Source: Planctomycetota bacterium
Lineage (GTDB): Bacteria > Planctomycetota > Planctomycetia > Isosphaerales > Isosphaeraceae
DNA length: 36,410 bases
Assembly: GCA_028291545.1 (NCBI GenBank)
Contig: JAQGHR010000088.1
Span: 1-36,410, forward strand
Direction of reading: 5' to 3'
Positions within the stretch are counted from its first letter, which is position 1. Every line of letters begins with the position of its first letter. Under the pieces are notes generated by a model. It did not search any database. It was given only the letters and a program-made list of their open reading frames with translations, and was not told the origin of the DNA. Both the position numbers and the translations under genes were made by a program. Shown piece after piece: positions 1-7,569 of the stretch.

Positions 1-587
1 GAGGTGATGTTCGCGGAGGTCACGGCCGCCGCCAGGGCGTCGTAGGCCGCGGTCAGGTCGGTCGTCTGCTGCGCCGTCGGCGTGGCCGTATACAGGGCCT
101 CGAACTGGCTCAGGAGCGCGGCGTTGCCCGTGAGGGTCGTGCCGGACGCGAGCGACGTGACCAGGCTGTCCTCGAAAGATGTCAGCGCCGAGGAGCTGCT
201 CGGCGTGAGGCCATCGCCGGCCAGCGTATGGAACGCGGCCCGGACCGCGGTGAGCTGGCCAATCGTCGTGCCGGACGCCAGCTCGATGGTCTGGATGTCG
301 CTCCTCAGCGTCTGGTTCGCGGTGCTGAGCGCGGTGTTGGAGGTTGACGAAGTGCTTCCCGTTGTTGTGGTTGTGCCCGTGGTCGTTCCCGTGCTCGTCG
401 CGGCCGCGAGTGCCGTGGCGAGGGCGTGCCCGTGATGGTGGAGCCCGCCGAAGTGTGATGGGACCATGCGATCTTCGAGACTATTGAGCATCGGGGTCGC
501 CCGGCGATTGCGTCGTCGGTCCGGCGACGGCGAATCGCCGGCTAGGGCCGACATCAGACGCCGCAGGACACTCATTGATCGGGCCAT
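1..587 (-). CDS. LE-x-R motif surface protein, N-terminal part (gene runs off the window)
   Basis: An open minus-strand frame starts at ATG 587, with GGAG about 10 bases upstream, and stays open to base 1, giving about 195 residues without a stop. The N-terminus is basic (MARSMSVLRRLM, then DRRRNRR) and continues into LNSLEDRMVPS. This resembles the planctomycete N-terminal 'LE-x-LE-x-R-x-LLS' segment found on many large exported or surface proteins. A Thr/Ser/Gly-rich linker follows, then a helical-looking stretch rich in Ala, Ser, Thr and Leu. No enzymatic motif is visible. It is divergent from the other LE-x-R protein at 1019. The export role is inferred from the motif family and not shown by a classical signal peptide. 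Function unknown. Confidence 0.7.
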   Translation of the reverse strand, partial: MARSMSVLRRLMSALAGDSPSPDRRRNRRATPMLNSLEDRMVPSHFGGLHHHGHALATALAAATSTGTTTGTTTTTGSTSSTSNTALSTANQTLRSDIQTIELASGTTIGQLTAVRAAFHTLAGDGLTPSSSSALTSFEDSLVTSLASGTTLTGNAALLSQFEALYTATPTAQQTTDLTAAYDALAAAVTSANIT

Positions 588-1018
588 GTGACGATCTCCG
601 CTCAAGTCGTGGTTGCAGACCTTGGTGTGAGAAGAATTGATGGAGTCGTCGGGACCGGCGTGGATCACCGCCAAACCGCCTCATCTCCCCATCTCCCCAT
701 CTCTCCATCAAAAGCAATCCGTCCGTCGGGACAAATCCGCGCGCGAATTTTTCTCGGATGTCTCCAACTCCCATCCCGTCGCGTTATTTCTCCATGGGTA
801 ATGGCACGGATTGTCGTGATCGGACTTCAATCGATAGTCCGCTTGACCGATCTATCAAGGGCGGTTACGGTATCGATTTGGAGCCTATCTTTGCTGGCGC
901 TTCCGCCAGGTCACCTGGTATTATTCAACGCCTGAGCATGTAAGGGATTCCTCGGCGCATCGTGCCGGATACCGAGGATCTCCTAGACCGCGGAGTTTCC
1001 CTACGAGGTCGAAGCTCG
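588..1018. other. Divergent intergenic region
   Basis: This gap of about 430 bases separates two divergent genes, so both promoters should lie here. It contains three head-to-tail copies of an 8-base pyrimidine unit (ATCTCCCC, ATCTCCCC, ATCTCTCC at 683-706). It also has a possible plus-strand promoter, TTGACC at 843-848 and TACGGT at 866-871 with a 17-base spacer. Small open frames here have no family resemblance and I do not call them genes. Confidence 0.5.
843..871 (+). promoter_or_regulatory. Possible sigma-70-type promoter
   Basis: TTGACC (843-848) and TACGGT (866-871) are separated by 17 bases on the strand of the downstream gene starting at 1019. The -35 matches 5 of 6 consensus bases and the -10 is weak. 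The long leader of about 140 bases that it would imply is plausible but unproven. Confidence 0.25.
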
Positions 1019-2131
1019 ATGTTCAAATATTCTCGTCGTGTCAGTCGATGCGTACCGGGGTTTGATTCTCTCGAAGCGCGCGGCCTGCTCAGTCATTTTG
1101 CCAGCCCGGCCATGTCCGCCCCGACCGTAGAGAGGGCCGGTGCCGCTCCCCCTGCATTCCTCCTCCCCGTGTCCGGCGGCTTCGCACCACCGCCCGGCGG
1201 TCAGGCAGACTCTCGGTATCAGCCTCGATTCGTCCAGGCCGCAGGCGGGGCGTCCGGGAACAACATGCCGACGCCGGGCGACGCGAGGCCTGCCTATCAC
1301 TTCGACCACGCCTTCATGCAGGCCGATCATTCCGGACAGCCGACCGACGTCCTCCCGGATCGTTCTCCCGGCCGCCCGATGACACTCCACGGACCCGGCT
1401 TCGCGACCGATCAACCGATGGCCGTTGCCAGCGATCGCGGTATCGCTCCGGGGTTCGAGCGATTGATCGCCTCATTGATCGATCGCGGCCTCCTGGCTCC
1501 CTCTTACGTCGCGCCGGCGATGAGGGCGTCCGAAAGTGTGTCGGAAGGATTCTACGGCACCCCGAACCGATCGGATTTGCATCTCATCGCGGCTCCCGGC
1601 GACTCGGCCTCTCCAACGACCTCCACCGCCAAGAAAGGCGGCGAGGATCTCGCGAATCCTGCCTCCGCGGCGGTGACATCGGGCCTGGCCCGGTCGATCA
1701 ATGTCGCCTCGGTCGCCTCGCCCTTCGGCGTGCCGCTCGGTCCGCCCAATTCGAGCTCCGCCGAGCCGGTCCCCCAGACGCCGCAAGCCGATCCTCCCGC
1801 GGGTTCGACCGTGGGCGATGCCAACTCGGCGAGCGTGAATCGAGGGCTCGCCGAGGGCGACCTGCCCACGCCGCTCGGGGCGGATCTGCTCATGCAACTG
1901 GCGCCCTTCGATCGCGAGTCGCTCGAAGACTCCATCACGTGGCTGTTCAACCGATTCGAGGATCTCAGCGACCCATTGAAGGACGAGGCGCACGCCTATC
2001 CGTATCTGTTCCCGGTCGCGTTCGCCGTCGTCGCGCTGGAAACGGCCCGAAGATGGCGGAAACGGCGGTCCTCGGCGGGCGTCTTGCCCACCCGCCGGAC
2101 GCGGAGTTCGGTGCTCAACGGCCTCTTCTGA
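1019..2131 (+). CDS. LE-x-R motif protein with C-terminal membrane anchor, function unknown
   Basis: The frame is open from GTG 962, but ATG 1019 is preferred because it gives a short basic N-terminus (MFKYSRRVSRC) leading directly into FDSLEARGLLSHF, the planctomycete LE-x-R-x-LLS motif; this gives 370 aa. The body is low complexity, rich in Pro, Ser, Ala and Gly, with no recognisable domain. Near the end, after an acidic segment (LEDSITWLFNRFEDLSDP), there is one hydrophobic helix (AYPYLFPVAFAVVALETA) and a basic tail (RRWRKRRS). This suggests a single-pass protein with a mostly disordered extracytoplasmic region and an Arg-rich cytoplasmic end. The sigma-factor gene starts 23 bases downstream, so it may be the first gene of a sigma/kinase signalling operon. 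Function not recognised. Confidence 0.7.
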   Translation: MFKYSRRVSRCVPGFDSLEARGLLSHFASPAMSAPTVERAGAAPPAFLLPVSGGFAPPPGGQADSRYQPRFVQAAGGASGNNMPTPGDARPAYHFDHAFMQADHSGQPTDVLPDRSPGRPMTLHGPGFATDQPMAVASDRGIAPGFERLIASLIDRGLLAPSYVAPAMRASESVSEGFYGTPNRSDLHLIAAPGDSASPTTSTAKKGGEDLANPASAAVTSGLARSINVASVASPFGVPLGPPNSSSAEPVPQTPQADPPAGSTVGDANSASVNRGLAEGDLPTPLGADLLMQLAPFDRESLEDSITWLFNRFEDLSDPLKDEAHAYPYLFPVAFAVVALETARRWRKRRSSAGVLPTRRTRSSVLNGLF

Positions 2132-2154
2132 ACGACGAGAGGGACGAGTCGGAA

Positions 2155-2748
2155 ATGGCCATGAATCACGATTCGCTGGACCACTGGATCGGGCGCCTGA
2201 ATCAGGGCGACGTCGACGCCGTCGGGCGTGTTTTCCAGGCGTACGAGCCCTACCTGCGGATTGCGGTGCGGCGGCGCATGAGCCCGCGGCTGCGGTCGAA
2301 GGTGGACTCGGTCGATATCGTCCAGTCGGTGTTCGCCGACGTGCTCCGCGGCGTCCGCGACGGCGGCTGGCATTTCGACGGTCGTCCGCAGTTGCTGGCC
2401 TTGCTCCGTCGCATCGCATGGCGACGGCTGGCCGACCGATACCAGAAGCACGGGCTGGCGCTGGAGCGAGAACAGTCGCTGGACGAGACTTCCCCGCGGA
2501 GCCTCCCGGACGCGACCCAGCCCCGGCCCAGCCAGGAAGCCCAGGGCCGCGAGTTCTGGGAGCGAGTCCTGAAGTCCTGCCCGGTCGCCCACCATGAAGT
2601 TGTCCGGCTCAGGATGAACGGCTATCGGATGGGCGAGATCGCATCGCGGACCGGGTTGCACGAGGGCAGCGTGCGGCGAATCCTGTATGATCTCGCCCGG
2701 CGTCTTTCGATCGTCCGGCGGCCTGAACTGCCCGACGACTCCTCCTGA
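2155..2748 (+). CDS. ECF-type RNA polymerase sigma factor (planctomycete kinase-linked type)
   Basis: The 197-aa product begins at ATG 2155 (alternative ATG 2161), with a purine-rich AGAGGGA stretch upstream; the open frame to the left (from 1939) overlaps the preceding gene and is ignored. Region 2 is visible at about residues 8-80 (AYEPYLRIAVRRRMSP, then VDSVDIVQSVF). Region 4 with its helix-turn-helix lies at about residues 140-185 (HEVVRLRMNGYRMGEIA, then TGLHEGSVRRILYDL). Such factors direct core polymerase to alternative promoters. The kinase gene starts only 10 bases after the stop, typical of planctomycete ECF factors encoded beside Ser/Thr kinases. I infer control by phosphorylation or kinase-dependent sequestration instead of a classical anti-sigma factor. 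Target promoters cannot be read from this window. Confidence 0.88.
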   Translation: MAMNHDSLDHWIGRLNQGDVDAVGRVFQAYEPYLRIAVRRRMSPRLRSKVDSVDIVQSVFADVLRGVRDGGWHFDGRPQLLALLRRIAWRRLADRYQKHGLALEREQSLDETSPRSLPDATQPRPSQEAQGREFWERVLKSCPVAHHEVVRLRMNGYRMGEIASRTGLHEGSVRRILYDLARRLSIVRRPELPDDSS

Positions 2749-2758
2749 CGAGGCCGGC

Positions 2759-5239
2759 ATGTCGAAGCGAGGCGATCAGGCCGAGGACGGCTGGGTCTCA
2801 CGCGAGGTCGAGGCCCTGGTTTCCGCCTGGGAGCGCGGCGAGAGGGCGACGGTCCAGGAGGTCCTCGACCGTCGCCCCGACCTGGATGCCGAGGCCGCCA
2901 TACGCTTGATTTATGAGGAGACCTGCCTGCGACGCGAGGCCGGTCAGGAACTAGGCACTGACGAGGTGGTCGGCCGTTATCCGCGATGGGGCGTTGAGCT
3001 TCGGGCGCTCCTGGAGTGCGATCGGCTGATCCGCTCCCCGCACGCGATCGCCGAGTTCCCCGAAGTCGGCGAGGCCCTCGGGACCTTTCTGCTGCTGGCC
3101 GAGTTGGGGCGCGGTGCGTCCGGGCGCACCTACCTGGCCTCGGACCCGACGCTGGCGGACCGGCCCGTGGTCGTGAAGGTGATCCCCGACGATCAGGACG
3201 AGCACCTGGCGCTGGCCAGACTGCGGCATACACACATCGTCCCGCTCTTCTCCGAGCATACGTTCCCCGATCGGGGTCTTCGCGGGCTATGCATGCCGTT
3301 CCTGGGGGGGGCCAGCCTGGCGCAGATCCTCGACGACCTGGCGGAGGTGCCTCTCGGGCAGCGCTCCGGCAAGCTCCTGGTCAAGATCATCGACCAGCAC
3401 ACCAGGGCGACGCCCTCGGCCCTCCCGGCCGATAGCCCGTTCCGCCGCAGCCTGGAGCAGGCCTCTTACGTCCAGGCGATGACCTGGATCGTCGCCTGTC
3501 TGGCCGACGCCCTGCACTACGCCCACGGGCGGGGCCTGGTTCATATGGACATCAAGCCATCGAACGTGCTGATCACGGTGGACGGCCAGCCGATGCTCCT
3601 GGATTTCCACCTCGCCCGCGGCCCGATGCTGGCCGGTGAATGGATTGGCGATCGTCTGGGAGGGACGCCGGGCTGGATGTCGCCGGAGCAGGAGTCGGCG
3701 ATGGCCGCCGTGGGCGAAGGCCGGCCCGTTCCTTTCGCCGTCGATGGGCGTTCGGACATCTTCGCGCTGGGCCTGTTGCTCGACGAGGCCCTCGGCGGTT
3801 CGGGCCGGCATGGCCCAATCGAGCCCAACGCCGTTCCGCGGGCCGACGCGATGAGCATCGGCATGGCGGACATCATCCAGAAATGTGTGGCGAGCGACCC
3901 CGATTCTCGCTACCACGACGCGGCCACGCTGGCCGAGGATCTTCGCCGCGAATTGAACGACCTTCCGCTACGAGGGGTGCGCAACCGGAGCATCGCGGAG
4001 CGTTGGCGGAAATGGCGTCGCCGGCATCCCGGCATCCTCGCCTGGGGTGTCACCGGGCTTGTCGTCGTGCTGGCGGCCGGCGTCGCGATCGCCGCCTCCG
4101 TGAACGCCTACAGCCAGCGAGTCGGCCAGCTCAAGGCGCTCCTCGAAGACGGCAAGAGGTATCGCGCCAATGGCCGGTACGCAGAGGCGATCCGCACGCT
4201 CGAACGCGGCCTGAATACGGCCGGCAACTACCCGGCGCTAGGGACGCTGAACCAGGCGATGCAGCATGAGCTTCGTCTTTCCGAGCGTGCGCGACTGGCC
4301 GACGAGCTGCACACGCTCGCCGACCGCGTCCGGTTCCGGTACGGCATCGAGCTGCCCTCGCACGCCGACGAGCACGCGCTGCTTCGCCTCTGCCGGACCA
4401 TCTGGGAACGGAGAGACCTGCTCCTCCGCGCCGATGGTCCGTCGCTGGACCTCGATCCGGAACAGAAGATCCGGACCGACATGCTGGAGCTGGCGGCGAT
4501 CCGGGCCGACCTGGGCGTGCGGCTCGCGCCGGCCGATCGGATCGCCGAGGCTCGCCGTGACGCCCTGCAGTTGCTCGATGAGGCGGAGGCGTCGTGCGGG
4601 CCGAGCTTCGCGATCGACGCCCGTCGGGAGCAGTTTGGCGGCGTGCCTCGACGCGCGGGCGAAGGCGAGAAATCGCGCGTGCCGAAGTCGGCCTGGGAGC
4701 ATTACGAGCTGGGCCGATACCACCTCCGCAACGACCGGATCGCCACTGCGGCGGACGAGTTCCGCCGGACCCTGGAATTGAGGCCGCAGGATTTCTGGCC
4801 CAACTTCTACTACGGCCTCTGCGGCTTTCGACTCCGCCGCTTCGACGACTCGGCGGCGGCCTTCCAGGTATGCATCGCGCTCTCGCCCGAGTCCGCGATC
4901 TGCCATTACAACCGGGCTCTCGCCTATGACGCCCTGGGTCGTGCCGAGGATGCAAAACGGGGCTACTCGCGGGCGATCGAGCTCGACCCGGACCTGGCGC
5001 CCGGATGGCTGAACCGGGGGATTCTCTCCTACAAGTCCGGCCGCCATGGGAACGCCGTCTCCGACTTCGAGCAGGGGATAAAGGCCCGGCCCGATCGCGA
5101 AACGAGCGGGCGGCTGTACTTCAATCTGGCCCTCGCTCAACTCGCGAACCGCGATCGGTCCTCGGCGCTCGCGAATGCCCGGAAGGCCGTGGATCTGGGC
5201 TGCATGGAAGCGATCCGGCTCCGGGACGAGTTGCGCTGA
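2759..5239 (+). CDS. Membrane Ser/Thr protein kinase with C-terminal TPR repeats
   Basis: 826 aa from ATG 2759, chosen because it follows the sigma-factor stop by 10 bases. The kinase domain spans about residues 108-395. It has a glycine loop GRGASG (117-122), the beta-3 lysine in VVVKVIP (K140), a catalytic loop HMDIKPSNVL (H262, D264, K266, N269), DFH in place of DFG (282-284), and GTPGWMSPEQ followed by RSDIFALG. One hydrophobic helix lies at about 424-447 (GILAWGVTGLVVVLAAGV). TPR-like helical repeats occupy about 645-820, with NRALAYDALG as a typical TPR core. The layout is a cytoplasmic kinase, one membrane pass, and a TPR region for protein contacts. The HRD arginine is replaced by Met (non-RD) and DFG by DFH, but ATP-binding and catalytic Lys/Asp/Asn are retained, so activity is plausible. 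It probably acts with the adjacent sigma factor. Confidence 0.9.
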   Translation: MSKRGDQAEDGWVSREVEALVSAWERGERATVQEVLDRRPDLDAEAAIRLIYEETCLRREAGQELGTDEVVGRYPRWGVELRALLECDRLIRSPHAIAEFPEVGEALGTFLLLAELGRGASGRTYLASDPTLADRPVVVKVIPDDQDEHLALARLRHTHIVPLFSEHTFPDRGLRGLCMPFLGGASLAQILDDLAEVPLGQRSGKLLVKIIDQHTRATPSALPADSPFRRSLEQASYVQAMTWIVACLADALHYAHGRGLVHMDIKPSNVLITVDGQPMLLDFHLARGPMLAGEWIGDRLGGTPGWMSPEQESAMAAVGEGRPVPFAVDGRSDIFALGLLLDEALGGSGRHGPIEPNAVPRADAMSIGMADIIQKCVASDPDSRYHDAATLAEDLRRELNDLPLRGVRNRSIAERWRKWRRRHPGILAWGVTGLVVVLAAGVAIAASVNAYSQRVGQLKALLEDGKRYRANGRYAEAIRTLERGLNTAGNYPALGTLNQAMQHELRLSERARLADELHTLADRVRFRYGIELPSHADEHALLRLCRTIWERRDLLLRADGPSLDLDPEQKIRTDMLELAAIRADLGVRLAPADRIAEARRDALQLLDEAEASCGPSFAIDARREQFGGVPRRAGEGEKSRVPKSAWEHYELGRYHLRNDRIATAADEFRRTLELRPQDFWPNFYYGLCGFRLRRFDDSAAAFQVCIALSPESAICHYNRALAYDALGRAEDAKRGYSRAIELDPDLAPGWLNRGILSYKSGRHGNAVSDFEQGIKARPDRETSGRLYFNLALAQLANRDRSSALANARKAVDLGCMEAIRLRDELR

Positions 5240-5266
5240 CTCCGAGCGGATGGGCCCCTTCCAGCC

Positions 5267-5451
5267 CGCGTGCCGATCGAGTAACCCTGAGGCAGGGGAA
5301 TCTGCGAGATCAGGCCCGTCTTGACGTCGACTTTGCCAAGGTTGCCATCGACTCGGAACCAGATGTTGCCGTCCGGCCCGGACATGATGTCCCTGGGCTC
5401 GGAGTCGTCACGGAATATATCACTGCCGGGATCGCCCGCCGAGCTGATCAA
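5267..5451 (-). pseudogene. Fragment of a virginiamycin-B-lyase-like (Vgb) beta-propeller gene
   Basis: The minus-strand translation reads EPRDIMSGPDGNIWF, then GNLGKVD, then GLISQIPLPQG. This is the repeat pattern of streptogramin-lyase/Vgb propeller blades (GPDGNLWFTE, G-x-IGRI, ITEFPLP). Only about 60 residues are readable; the frame then runs antisense into the kinase gene and has no credible start or stop. It is therefore a remnant of a once larger propeller gene. It overlaps the neighbourhood of the decayed sigma-factor gene on the other strand, so this whole gap is gene debris. Confidence 0.5.
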
Positions 5452-5469
5452 TCACACGGCGGCGCGAAT

Positions 5470-5823
5470 GGCCCACTCACGCACCGGATGTTCCGGGATT
5501 ATCGCCGTCTCGGCCGCTGGGAGCAGACCGACGACATCTGCCAGAACGCCTCGATGCGGCTCTGGAATGCGCTGAAGGCGGCCCGGCCCGCGACCCCGGC
5601 AGAGTTCCATCGGCTGGCGGCGCTCCAGATCCGCCGCGAGCTCATCGACCAGGTGTGACGCTATTTCGGGCCGGAAGGACTCGGGGCCAACCACGCATCG
5701 AACGTCGCGGAGGAGGCCGAGGCGGCCGAGGTGCTGGGTATCTCCGAGCGCACCCTCAAGCGCCGATGGCTCGCCGCCAGGCTCACGCTCGGCCTCTCCC
5801 TCACCGGCACGCCCCTCTCGTAG
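5470..5823 (+). pseudogene. Decayed ECF sigma-factor gene (in-frame stop, truncated)
   Basis: One continuous frame reads HRMFRDYRRLGRWEQTDDI, then LAALQIRRELIDQV, a TGA stop (5656-5658), then RYFGPEGLGANHASN and finally AEAAEVLGISERTLKRRW. These are the region 2, linker and region 4 signatures of planctomycete kinase-linked ECF sigma factors. The stop replaces what is normally an Arg or similar residue before Y-x-GPEG. The N-terminus has no start, and part of region 4 between NHASN and EAEAAEV is missing. With these three lesions I call it a pseudogene, left beside the intact sigma/kinase pair; it may be the relic of a second such pair. Confidence 0.7.
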
Positions 5824-6208
5824 GGGAGGCGGAGCCTATTGCCGGGCGTTCATGATGGGTTGCGGGACGGCAACTGCTCAGGGCATCGGATGAAGCAAGT
5901 AGGTCCGACTTCAGTCGGTCCTATTTTCCATGGAATCCCTGGACAGGACCGACTGAAGTCGGACCTACCGGAGGGGATCGCGAGGGCCGATCCGCCACGA
6001 CGCAAGCCATTATGGGCCGTGCTGGGTTCGAGTCGTGCCAGAACCATCCATCCGTCGGTGGTGATCGGCCCCGCCACCGGGACCACACGGACGATGCAAT
6101 CCTCCCGACCCGCCCTCACGGACGATAGCCGGAACGGCCGCTACATGTTACGATTTGGTCCTGGGAAAGTGGTCTCCAACCGCCCGTCCAAACGAGGAGC
6201 CGAGAGCG
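5824..6208. other. Intergenic region carrying a long inverted repeat
   Basis: The roughly 385 bases between the decayed sigma factor and the aldo/keto reductase hold the inverted repeat at 5899-5968. I see no credible gene. A weak -10-like TACGAT lies at 6149-6154 upstream of the reductase start, without a convincing -35. Confidence 0.5.
5899..5968. repeat. Long inverted repeat, copy 1 of the GTAGGTCCGACTTCAGTCGG family
   Basis: A perfect 23-base inverted repeat has its left arm at 5899-5921 and right arm at 5946-5968, with a 24-base loop. Each arm contains the smaller palindrome CCGACT-TC-AGTCGG, so the element could fold as one long hairpin or as two small ones. The same arms recur at 27274-27343. 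It behaves like a dispersed intergenic (REP/MITE-like) repeat. Confidence 0.85.
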
Positions 6209-7462
6209 ATGGCCCACGACGAGATCAGTCAAACCGACCGCCGAGCGTTCCTCCAGGCCAGTGCGCTGGGTACGGCGGCGGCCATGAGCCTGAGCACCGG
6301 CTCGATCGCGCAGGACGCCCCCGCGAAAGACACCACGATCCCCACGCGAAAGCTAGGCAAGACCGGGATCGAGGTCACCCTGCTCGATCAGGGGGCCGTG
6401 CGAGGCTCGGCCTATGACAATGTCCTGCGCCTCTCCTATGCCCGTGGTGTCCGCGTCTTCGATACGGCCAAGGTCTACGGCACGGAGCCGAACCTCAAGA
6501 AGTGGTTCGAGAAGACGCCCGAGGTCCGCAAGTCGATCGTCCTCATCACCAAGGACATGCCCAAGCGGCCGACGCAGATTCCGAAGATGGTGGACGAGCG
6601 GCTCAAGGCCCTCGGCACCGACTATCTGGACGTCTTCTTCGTCCACGGGTTGGGCGATGACCACAAGCTGGAAGACGCCGTGAACATGGTCGCCGGCAAG
6701 GGCGAGATCGGCGCGGAGTTCAAGGCAGCGGCCGACGCGATCAAGAAGTCCGGCAAGGTCAAGGCCATCGGCTTCTCCTCCCACCACAAGGACCGCGCCC
6801 AGCTCATCCAGGCAGCGGCCGAGGGCGGGATCGTCGACGCCATCATGCTCCAGTACAGCCCATGGCTGGAGAAGGATTCACCCCTGAACAAGGCGCTGGA
6901 CGCCGCCCACAAGGCGGGCATCGGCCTGATCTCCATGAAGCAGATCGCGGCCCACGGCTTCGGCGACGCTCCGAAGGGGAACATCCTCGAAGACGTCATG
7001 AAGAAAGCCCCGATCCTCAAGGAAAGGGGCCTCAAGCCGTTCCAGGGCCTGCTCCACGCGATCTGGAGCGACGAGCGCATCAGCGCCGTCTGCGTCTCGA
7101 TGAGGAACACCGACCAGGTCCGCGAGAATACCGAGGCCGCCCGCAAGTACGAGCCCCTCAAGATCGCCGAGATCGAGCAGCTTCGCGACGCCGTGCTCGC
7201 CCAGGGCCCAACCCTCTGCACCGACTGCGACGGCCGCTGCTCGCTCGCCGCCGGCACCACGGCCGAGCTTGGCAACCTGACCCGATTCCTCACCTATCAC
7301 CAGCACCTCGGCGACCGCACCGAGGCCCGCCGCCAGTTCGCCGCCATGGCCCCCGAGGCCCGCGACTGGACCGGCGCCGACCTTGCCGCCGCCCGCGAAG
7401 CCTGCCCGCACGGCCTGGATTTCGCCAAGCTGATGCAGGACGTGGAGCGTCATCTGGCCTGA
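6209..7462 (+). CDS. Tat-exported aldo/keto reductase with C-terminal ferredoxin-like cysteines
   Basis: 417 aa from ATG 6209 (GAGGAG-type RBS upstream). A twin-arginine leader is present (DRRAFLQASALGTAAAMS, R11-R12), so export as a folded protein is likely. The AKR barrel keeps the catalytic tetrad: D85 and Y90 in FDTAKVYG, K115 in ITKDMP, and H146 in FFVHGLGDD. After the barrel, a C-terminal segment holds C337-x2-C340-x3-C344 and later C399-P. That resembles the iron-sulfur-type cysteine pattern seen at the end of many Tat-exported AKRs. Family knowledge says NAD(P)H-linked carbonyl/alcohol interconversion; the substrate is unknown. A long inverted repeat follows immediately downstream. 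Confidence 0.9.
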   Translation: MAHDEISQTDRRAFLQASALGTAAAMSLSTGSIAQDAPAKDTTIPTRKLGKTGIEVTLLDQGAVRGSAYDNVLRLSYARGVRVFDTAKVYGTEPNLKKWFEKTPEVRKSIVLITKDMPKRPTQIPKMVDERLKALGTDYLDVFFVHGLGDDHKLEDAVNMVAGKGEIGAEFKAAADAIKKSGKVKAIGFSSHHKDRAQLIQAAAEGGIVDAIMLQYSPWLEKDSPLNKALDAAHKAGIGLISMKQIAAHGFGDAPKGNILEDVMKKAPILKERGLKPFQGLLHAIWSDERISAVCVSMRNTDQVRENTEAARKYEPLKIAEIEQLRDAVLAQGPTLCTDCDGRCSLAAGTTAELGNLTRFLTYHQHLGDRTEARRQFAAMAPEARDWTGADLAAAREACPHGLDFAKLMQDVERHLA

Positions 7463-7473
7463 TTTGTCGGGGG

Positions 7474-7527
7474 CCGCGATCGCGGACCGTCTTGGGGAAG
7501 CTGGCCTCGGACGGTCCGCAATCGCGG
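7474..7527. repeat. Intergenic inverted repeat (CCGCGATCGCGGACCGTC arms)
   Basis: 18-base arms at 7474-7491 and 7510-7527 pair with one mismatch across an 18-base loop. It sits 11 bases after the aldo/keto reductase stop and about 40 before the next gene. It could act as a transcription terminator or processing hairpin, though no T-tract follows. Its architecture matches the other long intergenic inverted repeats in the window. Confidence 0.75.
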
Positions 7528-7569
7528 ATCCTACATCGATGACTCCGGACACATCACCGCGAGGCTACC

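Noticed and set aside
481..774. 97-residue minus-strand frame
   Set aside because: It overlaps the LE-x-R protein start in another frame and shows no protein-like pattern.
1472..2419. 315-residue minus-strand frame over the LE-x-R protein and sigma factor
   Set aside because: Arg-rich, no motif, and it spans two plus-strand genes, one of which is a clear sigma factor.
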